Source: Pararhodospirillum oryzae (lineage in GTDB: Bacteria > Pseudomonadota > Alphaproteobacteria > Rhodospirillales > Rhodospirillaceae). Taken from it: a DNA stretch of 48,722 bases. Shown here piece after piece: positions 16,034-26,315 of this stretch. The notes below the pieces were generated by a model. That model made no database searches, had not been told where the DNA came from, and worked only from the letters and a program-made list of their open reading frames with translations. Both the position numbers and the translations under genes were made by a program. How positions within the stretch are numbered: the stretch's first letter is position 1; every line of letters starts with the position of its first letter. The DNA is taken from the NCBI RefSeq assembly GCF_007992075.1, contig NZ_BJZO01000028.1, positions 1-48,722 on the forward strand. The letters run 5' to 3'.

Positions 16034-16830
16034 GACAGAGTCCCCACCCCGGCGGCAAGGACAAGAAGGGCGGCGATTTCCGCGAGCAGGCCGCACGCGC
16101 CGGCGATGTCGCCGGTGTGCCCGCCGAGGCGCCGCTGGGCCAGCCGCGAGACAGCCAGAACCGGCAGCACGGAGGCAGCCAGGGCGATCACGGCCGGGAG
16201 CAAGGGCAGGAAGATCACGGCGAGAAGGGCGGCCACGGCCCAGGCGGCGACCAGCACCGGCCGGGTGGGGGTGCCGGCGCCGGCGCCCAGGCCATCGGTG
16301 CGCGCGGGGCCCAGCAGGCCCAGCACCAAGCCACAGCCGGCGCGGCCGATGGCGGCGGCGACCAGCGGAGCGGCCAGGGCCCAGGGCGACGCGGCCAGGC
16401 CGCCCAGCGCGGCCCCGCGCAGGCCCATGGCGATGACCAGGGCCACGGCGCCATAGGCGCCCAGGCGGCTGTCGCGCATGATGGCCAGGGCGTGATCCCG
16501 GTCGCGTCCCCCGCCCAGGCCGTCGGCGGTATCGCTGAGGCCATCCTCGTGCAAGGCGCCGGTGGCCAGCACCATGGCGCCCATGGCCAGGAAGCCGGCG
16601 GCCAGCGCGGGCAGGCCCAGGCCGCTGCCGGCCACCAAGGTCACGCCGCCGATCAGACCCACCACGGCGCCGGCCACGGGGAACGCCCACACGCACCGGG
16701 CCAGGGGAGGCGCGTCGGCCCGTAGGGCGGGAGGCAGGCGGGTCAGGAAACTGACGGCACACGCCAGTTCGGCCCGGCGTTCGGAAAGCCAGGCAGGCAG
16801 GGCTTCGCGGGAAGGAAACGGGCCATTCAC
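16030..16830 (-). CDS. cobS: Adenosylcobinamide-GDP ribazoletransferase (cobalamin synthase)
   Basis: Membrane enzyme that joins adenosylcobinamide-GDP to alpha-ribazole (phosphate), the final assembly step of B12. The diagnostic motif is GALHEDGLSDTADGLGGG followed by RDHALAIMRDSRLGAYG; several hydrophobic helices follow. I choose GTG 16830 because AGGA lies 8 bases upstream and the resulting 266 residues fits the family; the frame is open to ATG 16911. First gene of the minus-strand cob unit and divergent from cobT. No B12-box or riboswitch was seen in the 137-base gap. Confidence 0.92.
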   Translation of the reverse strand: MNGPFPSREALPAWLSERRAELACAVSFLTRLPPALRADAPPLARCVWAFPVAGAVVGLIGGVTLVAGSGLGLPALAAGFLAMGAMVLATGALHEDGLSDTADGLGGGRDRDHALAIMRDSRLGAYGAVALVIAMGLRGAALGGLAASPWALAAPLVAAAIGRAGCGLVLGLLGPARTDGLGAGAGTPTRPVLVAAWAVAALLAVIFLPLLPAVIALAASVLPVLAVSRLAQRRLGGHTGDIAGACGLLAEIAALLVLAAGVGTLS

Positions 16831-16967
16831 GGGTGCATTCCTCGGATCGATTGGATATGTGTGGGCCGGCGGCCCCTTCACGCCTTCCTGATAGCGGATC
16901 GGGCCGCCCATGGCCAGCGTCTCGCGGGTCAGCCGTTCACCTCCACATCCTGGTTCAGGACTTGTCC

Positions 16968-17996
16968 ATGTCTCATCCGATCGAGCCGCTGCGCTCCCTT
17001 GACGACCTGCGCGCGCGGTTGCGCGCCCTGCCCGGTCCCGACGAGGCCTGTCGCGCCGCCGCCGCCGCGCGCGAGCCCACCTTGACCAAGCCGTTGCGTT
17101 CGCTGGGCCGGCTGGAGCCCCTCGCGCACTGGATCGCGGGCTGGCAGGGGCGTCATCCGCCCACCTTGAACACGCCCCGGGCCCATGTGTTCGCGGGCAA
17201 CCACGGGGTGGCGCTGGAAGGGGTTTCGGCCTATCCGCCCGAGGTCACCGTGCAGATGGTGGCGAATTTCCGCCGGGGGGGCGCGGGCATCAACCAGTTG
17301 TGCAAGGCTTTCAATATCGCCCTTGAGGTCACGGAGCTGGACCTGGACCGTCCGACCCAGCCCTTCGACAAAACAGCGGCGATGACCGAGGAAGAAGTGG
17401 TCGCCGCCTTGAACGCCGGCCTGTGCGAGCCCCTGGAAGGCGTGGACTGCCTGTGCCTGGGCGAAATGGGGATCGGCAACACCACCAGCGCCGCCGCCTT
17501 GTCGATGGCGCTGTACGGGGGCGTGGCCGAGGACTGGACCGGGCCGGGCAGCGGCATCGCGGGCAGCGCCCTGGAAACCAAGATCCGCGTGGTGCGCGAC
17601 GGCGTTGCCTTGCACGCGCCCATGGCCACCGATGGCCTTGACCTGCTGCGCCGCCTGGGCGGGCGCGAGCTGGCGGCCATGGCCGGCGGCATCGTCGCCG
17701 CGCGGCTGTCGCGCGTTCCCGTGATCCTGGACGGCTTCATCTTGTGCGCGGCCGCCGCGTGCCTGAAGGCCGTGGCCCCCGATGCCCTGGACCATTGCGT
17801 GCTGGGTCACGTCTCGCGCGAGCCCGGCCATCAGGCCCTGGTCGCCCGCATGGGGCTGGAGCCGTTGTTGCGCATGGACATGGCCCTGGGAGAAGCCAGC
17901 GGGGCCGCGCTCGCGGTGCCCATGCTCCGGGCCGCGTGCTTCTGTCACGCCGGCATGGCGACGTTTGCCGAGGCGGGCGTTTCCGACCGGGTCTAG
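16968..17996 (+). CDS. cobT: Nicotinate-nucleotide:dimethylbenzimidazole phosphoribosyltransferase
   Basis: 342-residue enzyme that makes alpha-ribazole-5'-phosphate from dimethylbenzimidazole and nicotinate mononucleotide. Conserved stretches include HVFAGNHGVALEGVSAYP, VANFRRGGAGINQLC, LCLGEMGIGNTTSAAAL and the C-terminal GHVSREPGHQ...LLRMDMALGEASGAALA with the catalytic Glu. AGGA is 7 bases before ATG 16968. Its base would come from BluB, encoded 17 kb downstream. Confidence 0.94.
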   Translation: MSHPIEPLRSLDDLRARLRALPGPDEACRAAAAAREPTLTKPLRSLGRLEPLAHWIAGWQGRHPPTLNTPRAHVFAGNHGVALEGVSAYPPEVTVQMVANFRRGGAGINQLCKAFNIALEVTELDLDRPTQPFDKTAAMTEEEVVAALNAGLCEPLEGVDCLCLGEMGIGNTTSAAALSMALYGGVAEDWTGPGSGIAGSALETKIRVVRDGVALHAPMATDGLDLLRRLGGRELAAMAGGIVAARLSRVPVILDGFILCAAAACLKAVAPDALDHCVLGHVSREPGHQALVARMGLEPLLRMDMALGEASGAALAVPMLRAACFCHAGMATFAEAGVSDRV

Positions 17997-18023
17997 CCGC
18001 CGTTTGCGCCAATTCGATTGCAT

Positions 18024-18062
18024 CCTGCCCCGGAGCGCGAAACAATCCAGCTTCGGGGCAGG
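18024..18062 (+). terminator. Hairpin after cobT
   Basis: Perfect 9-bp stem CCTGCCCCG (18024-18032) / CGGGGCAGG (18054-18062) with a 21-base loop, 27 bases after the cobT stop. There is no T-tract, so terminator function is only suggested by location. Confidence 0.4.
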
Positions 18063-18118
18063 CCGCGCGCGCCGGCATCCTCGGGCGGGGCGCGGCGAGA
18101 CCAGCGGGGAGGGAGGGC

Positions 18119-19789
18119 ATGCGCCCGACGCCGTGGCGAACGTTCTGGACCGTCTACCCGCTTCTGGCCGTTTTGCCGGTGCTTGGCCTGGTGCTGGCCT
18201 ACCAGTGGGAAGCCCGCACGTTCGAGCAGTCCGTGGCCCGGCGCGAAACCCTGGCCGTGACCGCCGAGGCCAACGCGGTGCGGGAAGACCTCAACCGGGT
18301 GACGGTCGATACCCTGGTCCTGACCGACCAGAACGAACTGCGCCACTACCTGGAAACGGGGGATCCGGTCTGGCTGGACGCGATGGCCGAGGAATACAAG
18401 GCTCTCGCGCGTCATGCCCGGGTTTATGACCAGGTTCGCTACCTTGATGAAACCGGCATGGAGAAGGTCCGGGTTAATTTGACCCCCGACGGCCCGGTTC
18501 AGGTTCCCGCCGACCAGCTGCAAGACAAAAGGGATCGGTATTATGTGCGCGAGGGCCTGACCCTGGCCTCGGGACGGATTTATGTTTCGCCTCTTGACCT
18601 GAACATGGAACGGGGAAACGTTGAACATCCCTTCAAGCCGATGCTGCGCTTCATTACCCCCGTGTTCGATGCGGCTGGACGGCGGCGCGGCCTGATTGTC
18701 ATTAATTACCTGGCCGAGGTCCTGTTGACGCGGGTGGAAACGGCCGGCCAGGGAACCCGGGGCCGGCCCATGATGATGAACAGCGCCGGGACGTTTTTCA
18801 TCGCGGCCGATACCCGGGATTTGTGGGGGGGGCTCCTGCCCGATCGTCCCGCGCGGGGGCTGCCCGACGTGTGTCCCACGGCGTGGGCGGCCATGCAGGC
18901 CGCCCCGCGTGGGCAGCTCCGAACCCCCAAGGGCCTTTTTACCTTTGAAACGGTGACGCCTTCCTTTTCGGGCCCGTCCACGGGCGAGGGGACAAACCTG
19001 TCGACCGCGCCGTTGTCCTGGATCGTCGCCACCCAGGTTCCCGAAACTCTCCTCGCCCGTCACGAGGCCGCCATGGCCACGCGCAACGGCGCGACCGGGT
19101 TCGTCTTGCTGGTCTTGCTGGGGGTGGGAACGCGCGCCGTGCTGGTGGTTCTGGATCAGCGGCGACGCCACCGCCTGCACCTGGAGCACCTAGCCCGCAC
19201 CGATGCCCTGACCGGGCTCGCCAACCGGCTGACCTTCGAGGAACGCCTGGATCACGAATACGAGCGCTGCGAACGTCATGACCGTCGTTTCGCGATCGTG
19301 TACATTGATCTTGACGGGTTCAAGGCCATCAATGACAACCACGGGCATGTGATGGGCGATCATGTCTTGCAAGATGTCGCCCAGGCCCTGCGCGGCAGTT
19401 GTCGCGCCGTCGATACCCCGGCCCGTCACGGCGGGGATGAGTTCGTGGTCCTGCTGACCGAAATTCCCTCGGTGGAAACCGCCTTGCGAACCGCCGAGAA
19501 ACTGCGCGAGCGCATCAGCGCCTTGCGCTGGGGCACGCTGGCGGTGGGGGCCAGCGTCGGCGTCGCGGTCTACCCCGACCACGCCACCAGCCTGGGCGCC
19601 CTGGTCCGCCTGGCCGACGCCGCCATGTATCAGTCCAAGCTGGATGGCAAGAACCGGGTGAGCGTCGCCCATCCCGGACGCGGGAGCGAACCCGACTCGC
19701 CGCCGCCTTCGGCTCCCCTCGATTTCGAATACCAGGGACCGGGCGCGGCCGCGACGCCTTCGGCCGCCGACTCTCCCGAACACCCCTAG
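18119..19789 (+). CDS. Membrane diguanylate cyclase (sensor-GGDEF)
   Basis: 556-residue inner-membrane enzyme predicted to make c-di-GMP from two GTP. Order: transmembrane helix ~13-30, periplasmic Cache-like sensor ~35-315 (LDETGMEKVRVN, YYVREGLTLASGRIYVSPLDLN are typical of dCache domains), second helix ~322-343, short linker, GGDEF domain ~375-505. The active site reads GGDEF at 438-442 and an RAVD inhibitory I-site lies five residues before it, so activity with product inhibition is expected. A Pro/Ala-rich tail of ~45 residues follows. GGGAGG precedes ATG 18119; the longer open frame overlaps cobT. Ligand unknown. Confidence 0.9.
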   Translation: MRPTPWRTFWTVYPLLAVLPVLGLVLAYQWEARTFEQSVARRETLAVTAEANAVREDLNRVTVDTLVLTDQNELRHYLETGDPVWLDAMAEEYKALARHARVYDQVRYLDETGMEKVRVNLTPDGPVQVPADQLQDKRDRYYVREGLTLASGRIYVSPLDLNMERGNVEHPFKPMLRFITPVFDAAGRRRGLIVINYLAEVLLTRVETAGQGTRGRPMMMNSAGTFFIAADTRDLWGGLLPDRPARGLPDVCPTAWAAMQAAPRGQLRTPKGLFTFETVTPSFSGPSTGEGTNLSTAPLSWIVATQVPETLLARHEAAMATRNGATGFVLLVLLGVGTRAVLVVLDQRRRHRLHLEHLARTDALTGLANRLTFEERLDHEYERCERHDRRFAIVYIDLDGFKAINDNHGHVMGDHVLQDVAQALRGSCRAVDTPARHGGDEFVVLLTEIPSVETALRTAEKLRERISALRWGTLAVGASVGVAVYPDHATSLGALVRLADAAMYQSKLDGKNRVSVAHPGRGSEPDSPPPSAPLDFEYQGPGAAATPSAADSPEHP

Positions 19790-20114
19790 ATATCCATGTT
19801 GTTTTTATTTTGTGTTGAAGGGGAGAAATTCCAGTTCCCCTTGCTTGGGTTTGTCTTTTCGGGAAAATCGGAGCCCACTCTTCCCTGACGAACTCCCAGC
19901 CTTCCTTTTTCTTTCTCGCGACCAGAAGCAACGCGGCGTTCTTCAATCCTTTCCAACGGGAAAGGGAGGGGGCGGAAAACGGTTTCCGGCGTGTGCCTGT
20001 TTTTTGGTTGACGACTAAAAAGAGGAGATTAAAACCCAGGCAAACACGACGCTTGGATTAAGAAAGCCAACGGTCGTTTCTGTAGCGATACAAGTCTTTG
20101 ACCTGGATCCTCCC
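19790..20114. other. Intergenic region before chemoreceptor gene
   Basis: 325 bases without a gene, AT-richer than the surroundings. It contains copy A of the dispersed 50-base palindrome (19847-19897) and a weak promoter candidate TTGACG (20008-20013) with TAAAAC (20030-20035) at 16-base spacing. No flagellar sigma28 box was recognised. Confidence 0.45.
19847..19897 (+). repeat. Dispersed palindromic repeat, copy A
   Basis: About 51 bases built as an imperfect nested palindrome: outer arms GTTTGTC and GACGAAC, inner arms GGGAAAA and TCTTCCC around a GGAGCCCA loop. It matches copies B (34140-34188, opposite strand) and C (44355-44405) over most of its length. Confidence 0.65.
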
Positions 20115-22070
20115 ATGCGCTGGCTCAAGAATCTTCCTATTCGTCTAAAGACCTTCATTCTGGTGGGCTCGACCGTTCTGGCGGTTCTGGTCATGTTCAC
20201 CGTGGTCGCCATCGGGTTGTCGGTGCTCTTTGCCCGGTTCGACGACCTGAGCCAGGCCAAGGAGGTGGAGCGTCAGGCCTACGTGGCCCTGCTGCACGAA
20301 CGCGAGACCTTGCTGGCCGCCGGCCACGCGTCCTTCGACGCCGACAGTGCCGCCGCGGCTTCCCTGATCGCGACCTTGGAGCGCATCGAAGCCCGCCCCG
20401 ACAGTGCCATTCACCCCCAGGCCCTCGCCGCCCTCGACGCCACCGAAGCCTACCGGGCCTTGTACCAGAAGGGCGCGGTCGCCCTGGAACAGCTTGACTC
20501 CCTCAACGCCACCATGGACGAGCAAGGGGAACGGCTGACCACCACGGCCAAGGCCCTGCTGGGCGCGATCGAAGACCCGGGCCTGGCCCGCCTGGCCACG
20601 GGCGTGCTGGATTTCACCTACCGCATCCGCCTGACCGAAAAAACCTATCGCCTGACCACCGATCCCAACACCTTGAAGCGGCTGCGCGTCGATGTGTCGT
20701 CGATGATCAGCAAAATGAGCCTGATCAAGCAAATGGCCCGCGCCGACAAGGAAAAGGAGGCCCTGGCCGCGTTTGAAACGGCCGCGCGCGCCTACGAACG
20801 CGCCTCGCAGGAGTGGGGCGTGCACAACGAAAGCCTGCGCGCCACCGTGCTGCCGGCCATGGCCCGGCAGGGCCAGGAGGTGTTGCGTCTCGCGGCCACC
20901 GCCGCCGCCGAGGCCACCAGCGCCATGACCCGAATCCGCCAGATGATCCTTCAGGGCCTGGGCGGCCTGGGCGTGGTGATGGTGGGAACGGCGCTCGGCC
21001 TGGGGCTGGTGATCTCGGGGGCCCTGACCGGTCCCCTGGCCGCCCTGACCACGGCCATGACCGCCCTCGCCGACGGTGTCCTGGACCACCCCATTCCCGG
21101 CGTGGGGCGGAAGGACGAGGTGGGGCGCATGGCGCGGGCGTTGCAAGTCTTCCAGGATACCGCCCGTGCCCGCGCCGGGGCCGAGGCCCGCGAACGCGAC
21201 GCCCTGGCCCAACGCGCCCGGCGTCAGACCCGCGTGGAAGAGCTGACCCAGGGGTTCGAAACCGCCATCGGCACCGTGCTGGGCACCGTGGGCGGCGCCG
21301 TCCAGACCCTGGAGGATCAGGCCCACTGCCTGACCCTAACCGCCTCCGACACCAGCCAGCGCGCCCAGGCGGTGGCCTCGGCCGCCGAGCAGGCCCGGGC
21401 CGGCGTCGAGACCATCGCCGCCGCCGGAACGGAACTGAGCGCCTCGATCGACGAACTCACCGGCCAGGTGAGCCACACCGCCGCCCTGGCCCGCACCGCC
21501 GCCCAGGACGCGAAGGCCGCCCGCGCGCGGGTTCAGGCCCTGGCCGAGTCGGCCGGGCGGGTGGGGGAAATCGTGACCCTGATCAACACCATCGCCGCGC
21601 AGACCAACCTGCTCGCGCTCAATGCCACCATCGAGGCCGCCCGGGCCGGCGACGCCGGCAAGGGCTTCGCCGTGGTGGCGAACGAAGTCAAGGCCCTGGC
21701 CACCCAGACCGCGCGCGCCACCGGCGACATCGAAACCCAGATCGTCGCCATCCAGCGCGATACCCAGGACAGTGTCCGGGCGATCGCGGCCATTGCCTCG
21801 ACCATCGCCGAGGTTGACACCCTCTCGACCACCGTCACCCACGCCATCGAGGCCCAGGGCAAGGCCACGGCGGAAATCGCCGCCACCGTGGAACAGGCCG
21901 CCGCCGGCCTGGGCGAGGTCACCCGCACCATCGTCGACGTGTCGGCCGACGCCACGCAAACCGGATCGGCCGCCGACGCCGTGCTGGCCCAGGCCCAGGC
22001 CCTTGGCCTGCAAACCCGCTCCCTGGACGGGGCGGTCAATACGTTCCTGGGCGATGTCGGACGCGCATAA
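20115..22070 (+). CDS. Methyl-accepting chemotaxis protein
   Basis: 651-residue transmembrane chemoreceptor. TM1 ~14-37 ([20 protein letters not shown]), an all-helical periplasmic region ~40-275, TM2 ~277-300, HAMP ~300-355 ([18 protein letters not shown]...[15 protein letters not shown]) and a signalling domain ~390-645 with the conserved hairpin tip core [28 protein letters not shown], given here in pieces: [16 protein letters not shown] then [17 protein letters not shown]. There is no C-terminal CheR-binding pentapeptide. Located directly after a diguanylate cyclase gene. Ligand unknown. Confidence 0.95.
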   Translation: MRWLKNLPIRLKTFILVGSTVLAVLVMFTVVAIGLSVLFARFDDLSQAKEVERQAYVALLHERETLLAAGHASFDADSAAAASLIATLERIEARPDSAIHPQALAALDATEAYRALYQKGAVALEQLDSLNATMDEQGERLTTTAKALLGAIEDPGLARLATGVLDFTYRIRLTEKTYRLTTDPNTLKRLRVDVSSMISKMSLIKQMARADKEKEALAAFETAARAYERASQEWGVHNESLRATVLPAMARQGQEVLRLAATAAAEATSAMTRIRQMILQGLGGLGVVMVGTALGLGLVISGALTGPLAALTTAMTALADGVLDHPIPGVGRKDEVGRMARALQVFQDTARARAGAEARERDALAQRARRQTRVEELTQGFETAIGTVLGTVGGAVQTLEDQAHCLTLTASDTSQRAQAVASAAEQARAGVETIAAAGTELSASIDELTGQVSHTAALARTAAQDAKAARARVQALAESAGRVGEIVTLINTIAAQTNLLALNATIEAARAGDAGKGFAVVANEVKALATQTARATGDIETQIVAIQRDTQDSVRAIAAIASTIAEVDTLSTTVTHAIEAQGKATAEIAATVEQAAAGLGEVTRTIVDVSADATQTGSAADAVLAQAQALGLQTRSLDGAVNTFLGDVGRA

Positions 22071-22117
22071 GGGGGATTGGACAAACGCGCGCGCCTGGGG
22101 TCAACTAGGGGGGCCTG

Positions 22118-22164
22118 GGCCGGCCCGCCGGCCCGTGCGCTGCTTTTGGCCGGCCCGCCGGCCC
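22118..22164. repeat. Tandem palindromic 17-base repeat before cysD
   Basis: GGCCGGCCCGCCGGCCC occurs at 22118-22134 and again at 22148-22164, a 30-base period; the flanking GTGCGC/ACGCGC is also similar. Each copy is itself a near-perfect dyad. It lies between the chemoreceptor stop and cysD. Confidence 0.65.
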
Positions 22165-22207
22165 ACGCGCCGTTATTCGTTTGATTCCAAGGAAGGACCG
22201 CTCCCCC

Positions 22208-23137
22208 ATGGCAACGGCACCCGGCCGGCCGGCCCCCTTTGCCCTGACCCACCTGCAACGCCTGGAAGCCGAAAGCATCCACATCATGCGCGAGGTGGCG
22301 GCTCAGTTCCGCAAGCCGGTGATGCTCTATTCCATCGGCAAGGACAGCAGCGTCATGCTGCATCTGGCCATGAAGGCCTTCTACCCGGGCCGCCCCCCGT
22401 TTCCCTTCCTCCACGTTGACACCACCTGGAAGTTTCGCGAGATGATCGCCTTTCGCGATCAGCGCATGCGCGAGCTGGGCCTGGATCTGATCGTGCACAT
22501 CAATCGAGACGGCGTGCGCCAGGGGATCGGCCCCATCACCCACGGCTCGGCCGTGCACACGGACGTGATGAAAACCCAGGCCCTGAAGCAGGCCCTCGAC
22601 CAGCACGGCTTCGATGCCGCCTTTGGCGGCGCCCGGCGCGACGAGGAAAAAAGCCGCGCCAAGGAACGCATCTTCTCCTTTCGCACCCGCACCCACCGCT
22701 GGGACCCCCGCGCCCAGCGCCCCGAGCTGTGGCGCCTGTACAACGGCCGTGTCGCGCCCGGCGAAAGCATTCGCGTCTTTCCGCTTTCCAATTGGACCGA
22801 GCTGGATATCTGGCTCTACATCCACCAGGAAAACATCCCCGTCGTGCCCTTGTACTTCGCCAGGCCCCGCCCGGTGGTGGAGCGCGACGGCGCCTTGATC
22901 CTGGTTGATGACGAGCGCCTGCCCCTGGCCCCGGGCGAGGTGCCGCAAGAGCGCTGGGTGCGCTTTCGCACCCTGGGCTGCTATCCCCTGACCGGGGCCA
23001 TCGAAAGCCACGCCACCACCGTGCCCGAGGTCATCCATGAAATGCTGCTGGCCCGCACCAGCGAGCGCCAGGGCCGGGTGATCGATCGCGACGGCGGTGC
23101 CTCGATGGAAGCCAAGAAGCAGGAAGGCTATTTCTGA
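22208..23137 (+). CDS. cysD: Sulfate adenylyltransferase subunit 2
   Basis: 309-residue PAPS-reductase/ATP-sulfurylase fold subunit that forms APS from sulfate and ATP with CysN. Signature stretches: [20 protein letters not shown], the pyrophosphate-binding loop [46 protein letters not shown] and the C-terminal [12 protein letters not shown] 22208 is preceded by AAGGAAGG; TTG 22181 is the only upstream alternative. The stop overlaps the cysNC start by one base. A sulfite-forming PAPS reductase (cysH) is not in the window. Confidence 0.96.
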   Translation: MATAPGRPAPFALTHLQRLEAESIHIMREVAAQFRKPVMLYSIGKDSSVMLHLAMKAFYPGRPPFPFLHVDTTWKFREMIAFRDQRMRELGLDLIVHINRDGVRQGIGPITHGSAVHTDVMKTQALKQALDQHGFDAAFGGARRDEEKSRAKERIFSFRTRTHRWDPRAQRPELWRLYNGRVAPGESIRVFPLSNWTELDIWLYIHQENIPVVPLYFARPRPVVERDGALILVDDERLPLAPGEVPQERWVRFRTLGCYPLTGAIESHATTVPEVIHEMLLARTSERQGRVIDRDGGASMEAKKQEGYF

Positions 23138-25044
23138 TGAGCGCCCCCGTTGCCCCCGCCGCCGCTCCCCTGACCGAGCTTCTGGGCGCCCACGAGGCCA
23201 AGTCGCTGCTGCGCGTGCTGACCTGCGGATCGGTCGATGACGGCAAATCCACCCTGATCGGGCGGTTGCTCTACGATTGCCAAGTTCTGTTCGACGATCA
23301 GGTGCTGGGCCTGGAAAACGATTCCGCCCGCTTTGGCACCACCGGCCCCGGCGCCCTTGATTTCGCGCTTCTGGTCGATGGCCTGGCCGCCGAGCGCGAA
23401 CAGGGCATCACCATTGATGTGGCGTACCGGTTCTTCACCACCGGCCGGCGCAAGTTCATCGTGGCCGACACCCCGGGCCATGAACAATACACCCGCAACA
23501 TGGTCACCGGGGCCTCGACCGCCGACGTGGCCGTGCTGCTGGTCGATGCCCGCCATGGTCTGCTGACCCAGACCCGGCGCCATCTGGTGCTGGTGTCCCT
23601 GATGGGGCTGCGTCACGCGGTGATCGCGGTCAACAAGATGGACCTGATCGGCTGGGACCAGGCCCGCTTCGATGCCATCGCCGCCGAGGCCCGCGCCTTT
23701 GCCGGGCGCCTGGGGCTTCATGATCTCACCTGCCTGCCGCTTTCGGCCCTGACGGGGGCCAACGTCACCCGCGCCCCCGACGAGCCCGGCGCGGCCTGGG
23801 TCACCGGCCCGACCTTGCTGGGGCACCTGGAAAGCCTGACCCCGGCCGATGATCCGGCCAACGGGCCGTTCCGCTTCCCCGTGCAGTGGGTCAACCGCCC
23901 CAACGCCGACTTCCGGGGCTTCAGCGGCCTGATCGTGGGCGGGCAGGTGGCTCCGGGGGACGCGGTGATCGTCCAGCCCTCGGGCCGGACCACCCGGGTT
24001 GCCCGCATCGTCACCGCCGACGGCGACCTGGAGCAGGCGGAAGCCGGCCAGTCCGTGACCCTGGTCCTGGCCGATGAAGTCGACGTGGCGCGGGGCGATG
24101 TGATCGCAACCGCCAGCGACCCGTGCCCGGTGAGCGACCAACTGGCGGCCAGGCTGGTGTGGATGGACGAAGCCCCCCTGCTGCCCGGGCGCGGCTACTG
24201 GCTGCGCGCCGGGCCGGCCCTGGTGGGCATGCAGGTCAGCACCTTGAAGCACCGCCTGGACGTGAACACCCTGGAGCCCCTGGCGGCGCGGGACCTGGGC
24301 CTGAACGACGTGGGATCGTGCACCCTGGCCCTGGACCGGCCGATCGCCTTCGACCCTTACGCGCACAACCGCGACATGGGGGGCGTGATCGTGATCGACC
24401 GCCAGACCAACCAGACCGTGGGCTGTGGCATGATCGACTTCGGCCTGCGCCGGGCCGACAACGTCCATTGGCAACCTACCCGCATCGACCGCGCCCAGCG
24501 CGCCACCGCCAAGGGTCAGCACCCGTGCGTTTTGTGGTTCACTGGTCTGTCGGGCGCGGGCAAGTCCACGGTGGCCGACCTGGTTGAACAACGCCTGCAC
24601 GCGCAAGGCCGCCATACCATGCTGCTGGATGGCGACAACGTGCGCCACGGCCTGAACCGCGACCTGGGCTTCACCGACGCCGACCGGGTGGAAAACATCC
24701 GCCGGGTGGGCGAGGTGGCCAAGCTGATGGTCGAGGCCGGGCTGATCACCCTGGTGTCGTTCATCTCGCCGTTCCGCTCGGAACGCCGCCTGGCGCGCGG
24801 GCTGCTGGAACCGGGCCAGTTCCTGGAAATCTTCGTGGATGCCCCGCTCGCGGTGTGCGAATCCCGCGACCCCAAGGGCCTGTACCGCAAGGCCCGCGCC
24901 GGCCAGATCCCCAACTTCACGGGCATCGGCAGCCCCTACGAGCCGCCCGAGTCCCCCGATCTCCACCTCGACGCCGCCGCCCACCCCCCCGAGGCCCTGG
25001 CCGACGCCGTTGTTGCCCTGCTGCGCGAGCGGGGGCTGATCTGA
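23137..25044 (+). CDS. cysNC: Bifunctional sulfate adenylyltransferase subunit 1 / APS kinase
   Basis: 635-residue fusion. Residues ~20-440 are CysN, an EF-Tu-like GTPase that drives APS formation: P-loop [21 protein letters not shown] and NKMD. Residues ~460-635 are APS kinase (CysC), with P-loop GLSGAGKST near 470, [19 protein letters not shown] and a typical C-terminal [14 protein letters not shown]. It makes PAPS for assimilation or sulfotransferases. The start overlaps the cysD stop (TGATG), so subunit translation is coupled. Confidence 0.96.
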   Translation: MSAPVAPAAAPLTELLGAHEAKSLLRVLTCGSVDDGKSTLIGRLLYDCQVLFDDQVLGLENDSARFGTTGPGALDFALLVDGLAAEREQGITIDVAYRFFTTGRRKFIVADTPGHEQYTRNMVTGASTADVAVLLVDARHGLLTQTRRHLVLVSLMGLRHAVIAVNKMDLIGWDQARFDAIAAEARAFAGRLGLHDLTCLPLSALTGANVTRAPDEPGAAWVTGPTLLGHLESLTPADDPANGPFRFPVQWVNRPNADFRGFSGLIVGGQVAPGDAVIVQPSGRTTRVARIVTADGDLEQAEAGQSVTLVLADEVDVARGDVIATASDPCPVSDQLAARLVWMDEAPLLPGRGYWLRAGPALVGMQVSTLKHRLDVNTLEPLAARDLGLNDVGSCTLALDRPIAFDPYAHNRDMGGVIVIDRQTNQTVGCGMIDFGLRRADNVHWQPTRIDRAQRATAKGQHPCVLWFTGLSGAGKSTVADLVEQRLHAQGRHTMLLDGDNVRHGLNRDLGFTDADRVENIRRVGEVAKLMVEAGLITLVSFISPFRSERRLARGLLEPGQFLEIFVDAPLAVCESRDPKGLYRKARAGQIPNFTGIGSPYEPPESPDLHLDAAAHPPEALADAVVALLRERGLI

Positions 25045-25140
25045 ACGAACGGGGGCCGGGCCCCCGCTGGGGTCGCGCCCCCGCCGGGGCGTTCGCGGGG
25101 CGCTGCCCCGCCCCCCGCCGGGGCCGGGGGCCCCGGACCC
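25045..25140. repeat. GC-rich palindromic intergenic block after cysNC
   Basis: Almost pure G/C stretch containing nested inverted repeats: CGAAC near 25045 matches GTTCG near 25091, GGGGGCC/GGGCCCCC occur at 25051-25065, and GGGGCCGGGGGCCCC closes the block. It resembles the element at 5674-5722. It separates the cys operon from the ATPase/TOPRIM pair. Confidence 0.55.
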
Positions 25141-25154
25141 CTTTGCTCTAGGGA

Positions 25155-26315
25155 ATGATGGGACCCATGGCAGACCAAAGCACCCACTTGACCAGCCTCG
25201 AAGTCAAAGGCTTCCGGCCGTTTCAGCACCTGGAACTGACCGACCTGGCGCGGGTCAACCTGGTGGTCGGCAAGAACAGCGTTGGCAAAACCTCGCTGCT
25301 GGAAGCCCTCGCCCTTCTGGCCACCGAAGGATCACCCCGCCAGATCCGCGACCTTTTGCACGACCGCCGGGAAATATCGATCGACAGAACCTCGGAGACC
25401 GAGGACGACCGTCTTCCTCTACTGTCTATTTATCAGCTTAACTACAATTCGCTTTTTTGGGGCCGTCCCGATCTTGCCTTGGAACAACCGTCTTTTCGGA
25501 TAGAAGGAAAGGCCAAGGGATTTCCAGATCCTTATCGCCTTGATGTCTCGGCGGGTCTCTATATTGAAGAAAACGTGACCGTCGAGGGAACCGTCATCAA
25601 CAGAATACGCCGGGCGTCTGATCGGACTGAGGAAGAAGAAGGCGGTTTTGTTGGCGTTGGCGTTAACTTCATGGGGCAAGAATCAGTCGTCATCCCGGAT
25701 AGAACGAGCAGGTTCGTTCGCTCCCGAATCCGGAAGAGCGATTCCTTCGGTTACTTTCAGTTCGTTCCGGCTGAGGGCTTTCCTCCTTCGGAAGCCTCCC
25801 TTCTGTGGGATGGCGTGGCTCTCCGCCCCGAGGAAGAAAATGTCTACCAGGCGTTACGGCTCATTCGCCCGGACCTGGAACGCGTGGTCTTTGTGGGGGG
25901 AACATCTTCGCGAGTTGAACGCTTTGCACTGGCACGGCTCAGCGGCACCGCCACGCCGGTTCCACTGCGCAGTCTGGGCGAGGGGATCAACCATCTGTTC
26001 GGCATTGCCGCCGCCCTGGCCGCGTCGCGGGGGGGGATGCTGCTGGTGGATGAGGTCGAAAACGGTCTGCACTATTCGGTCATGGCGGACCTGTGGAAAG
26101 TGATTCTCCAGCAAAGCCGCGAATTGGATGTCCAGGTTTTCGCCACCACCCACAGCCTGGATTGTCTGCGCGGGTTCCAGGCCGCCACCCAGGGGCTTGA
26201 TCCCACCGAGGCTCGCCTGATTCGCCTGGAAGGCGCCGACGGTATCGTGAAAGGTATTCCCTTCGATCCCGAGGAACTGGATCTGGTCATGCGGGGGAGG
26301 ATAGAGGTGCGATGA
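25155..26315 (+). CDS. OLD/AriA-like AAA ATPase, candidate defence protein
   Basis: 386-residue ABC-type ATPase of the AAA_15/AAA_21 group. Walker A is GKNSVGKT (39-46), the ABC-like signature SLGEG is at 273-277, Walker B is MLLVDEVENGLH (Asp299, Glu300) and the switch histidine is His333 in ATTHS. The middle (about 65-250) is a variable insert, as in OLD-family and PARIS AriA ATPases. There is no nuclease domain in this chain; the partner is the next gene, overlapping by ATGA. The insert region (25420-25800) is AT-richer than neighbouring genes. ATG 25155 is used; 25158 and 25167 are possible. Role in anti-phage defence is inferred from architecture. Confidence 0.82.
   Translation: MMGPMADQSTHLTSLEVKGFRPFQHLELTDLARVNLVVGKNSVGKTSLLEALALLATEGSPRQIRDLLHDRREISIDRTSETEDDRLPLLSIYQLNYNSLFWGRPDLALEQPSFRIEGKAKGFPDPYRLDVSAGLYIEENVTVEGTVINRIRRASDRTEEEEGGFVGVGVNFMGQESVVIPDRTSRFVRSRIRKSDSFGYFQFVPAEGFPPSEASLLWDGVALRPEEENVYQALRLIRPDLERVVFVGGTSSRVERFALARLSGTATPVPLRSLGEGINHLFGIAAALAASRGGMLLVDEVENGLHYSVMADLWKVILQQSRELDVQVFATTHSLDCLRGFQAATQGLDPTEARLIRLEGADGIVKGIPFDPEELDLVMRGRIEVR

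Noticed and set aside
16831-16967. Cobalamin riboswitch between cobS and cobT
   Set aside because: No B12-box (GCCACTG-type) sequence or the expected paired structure could be found on either strand.
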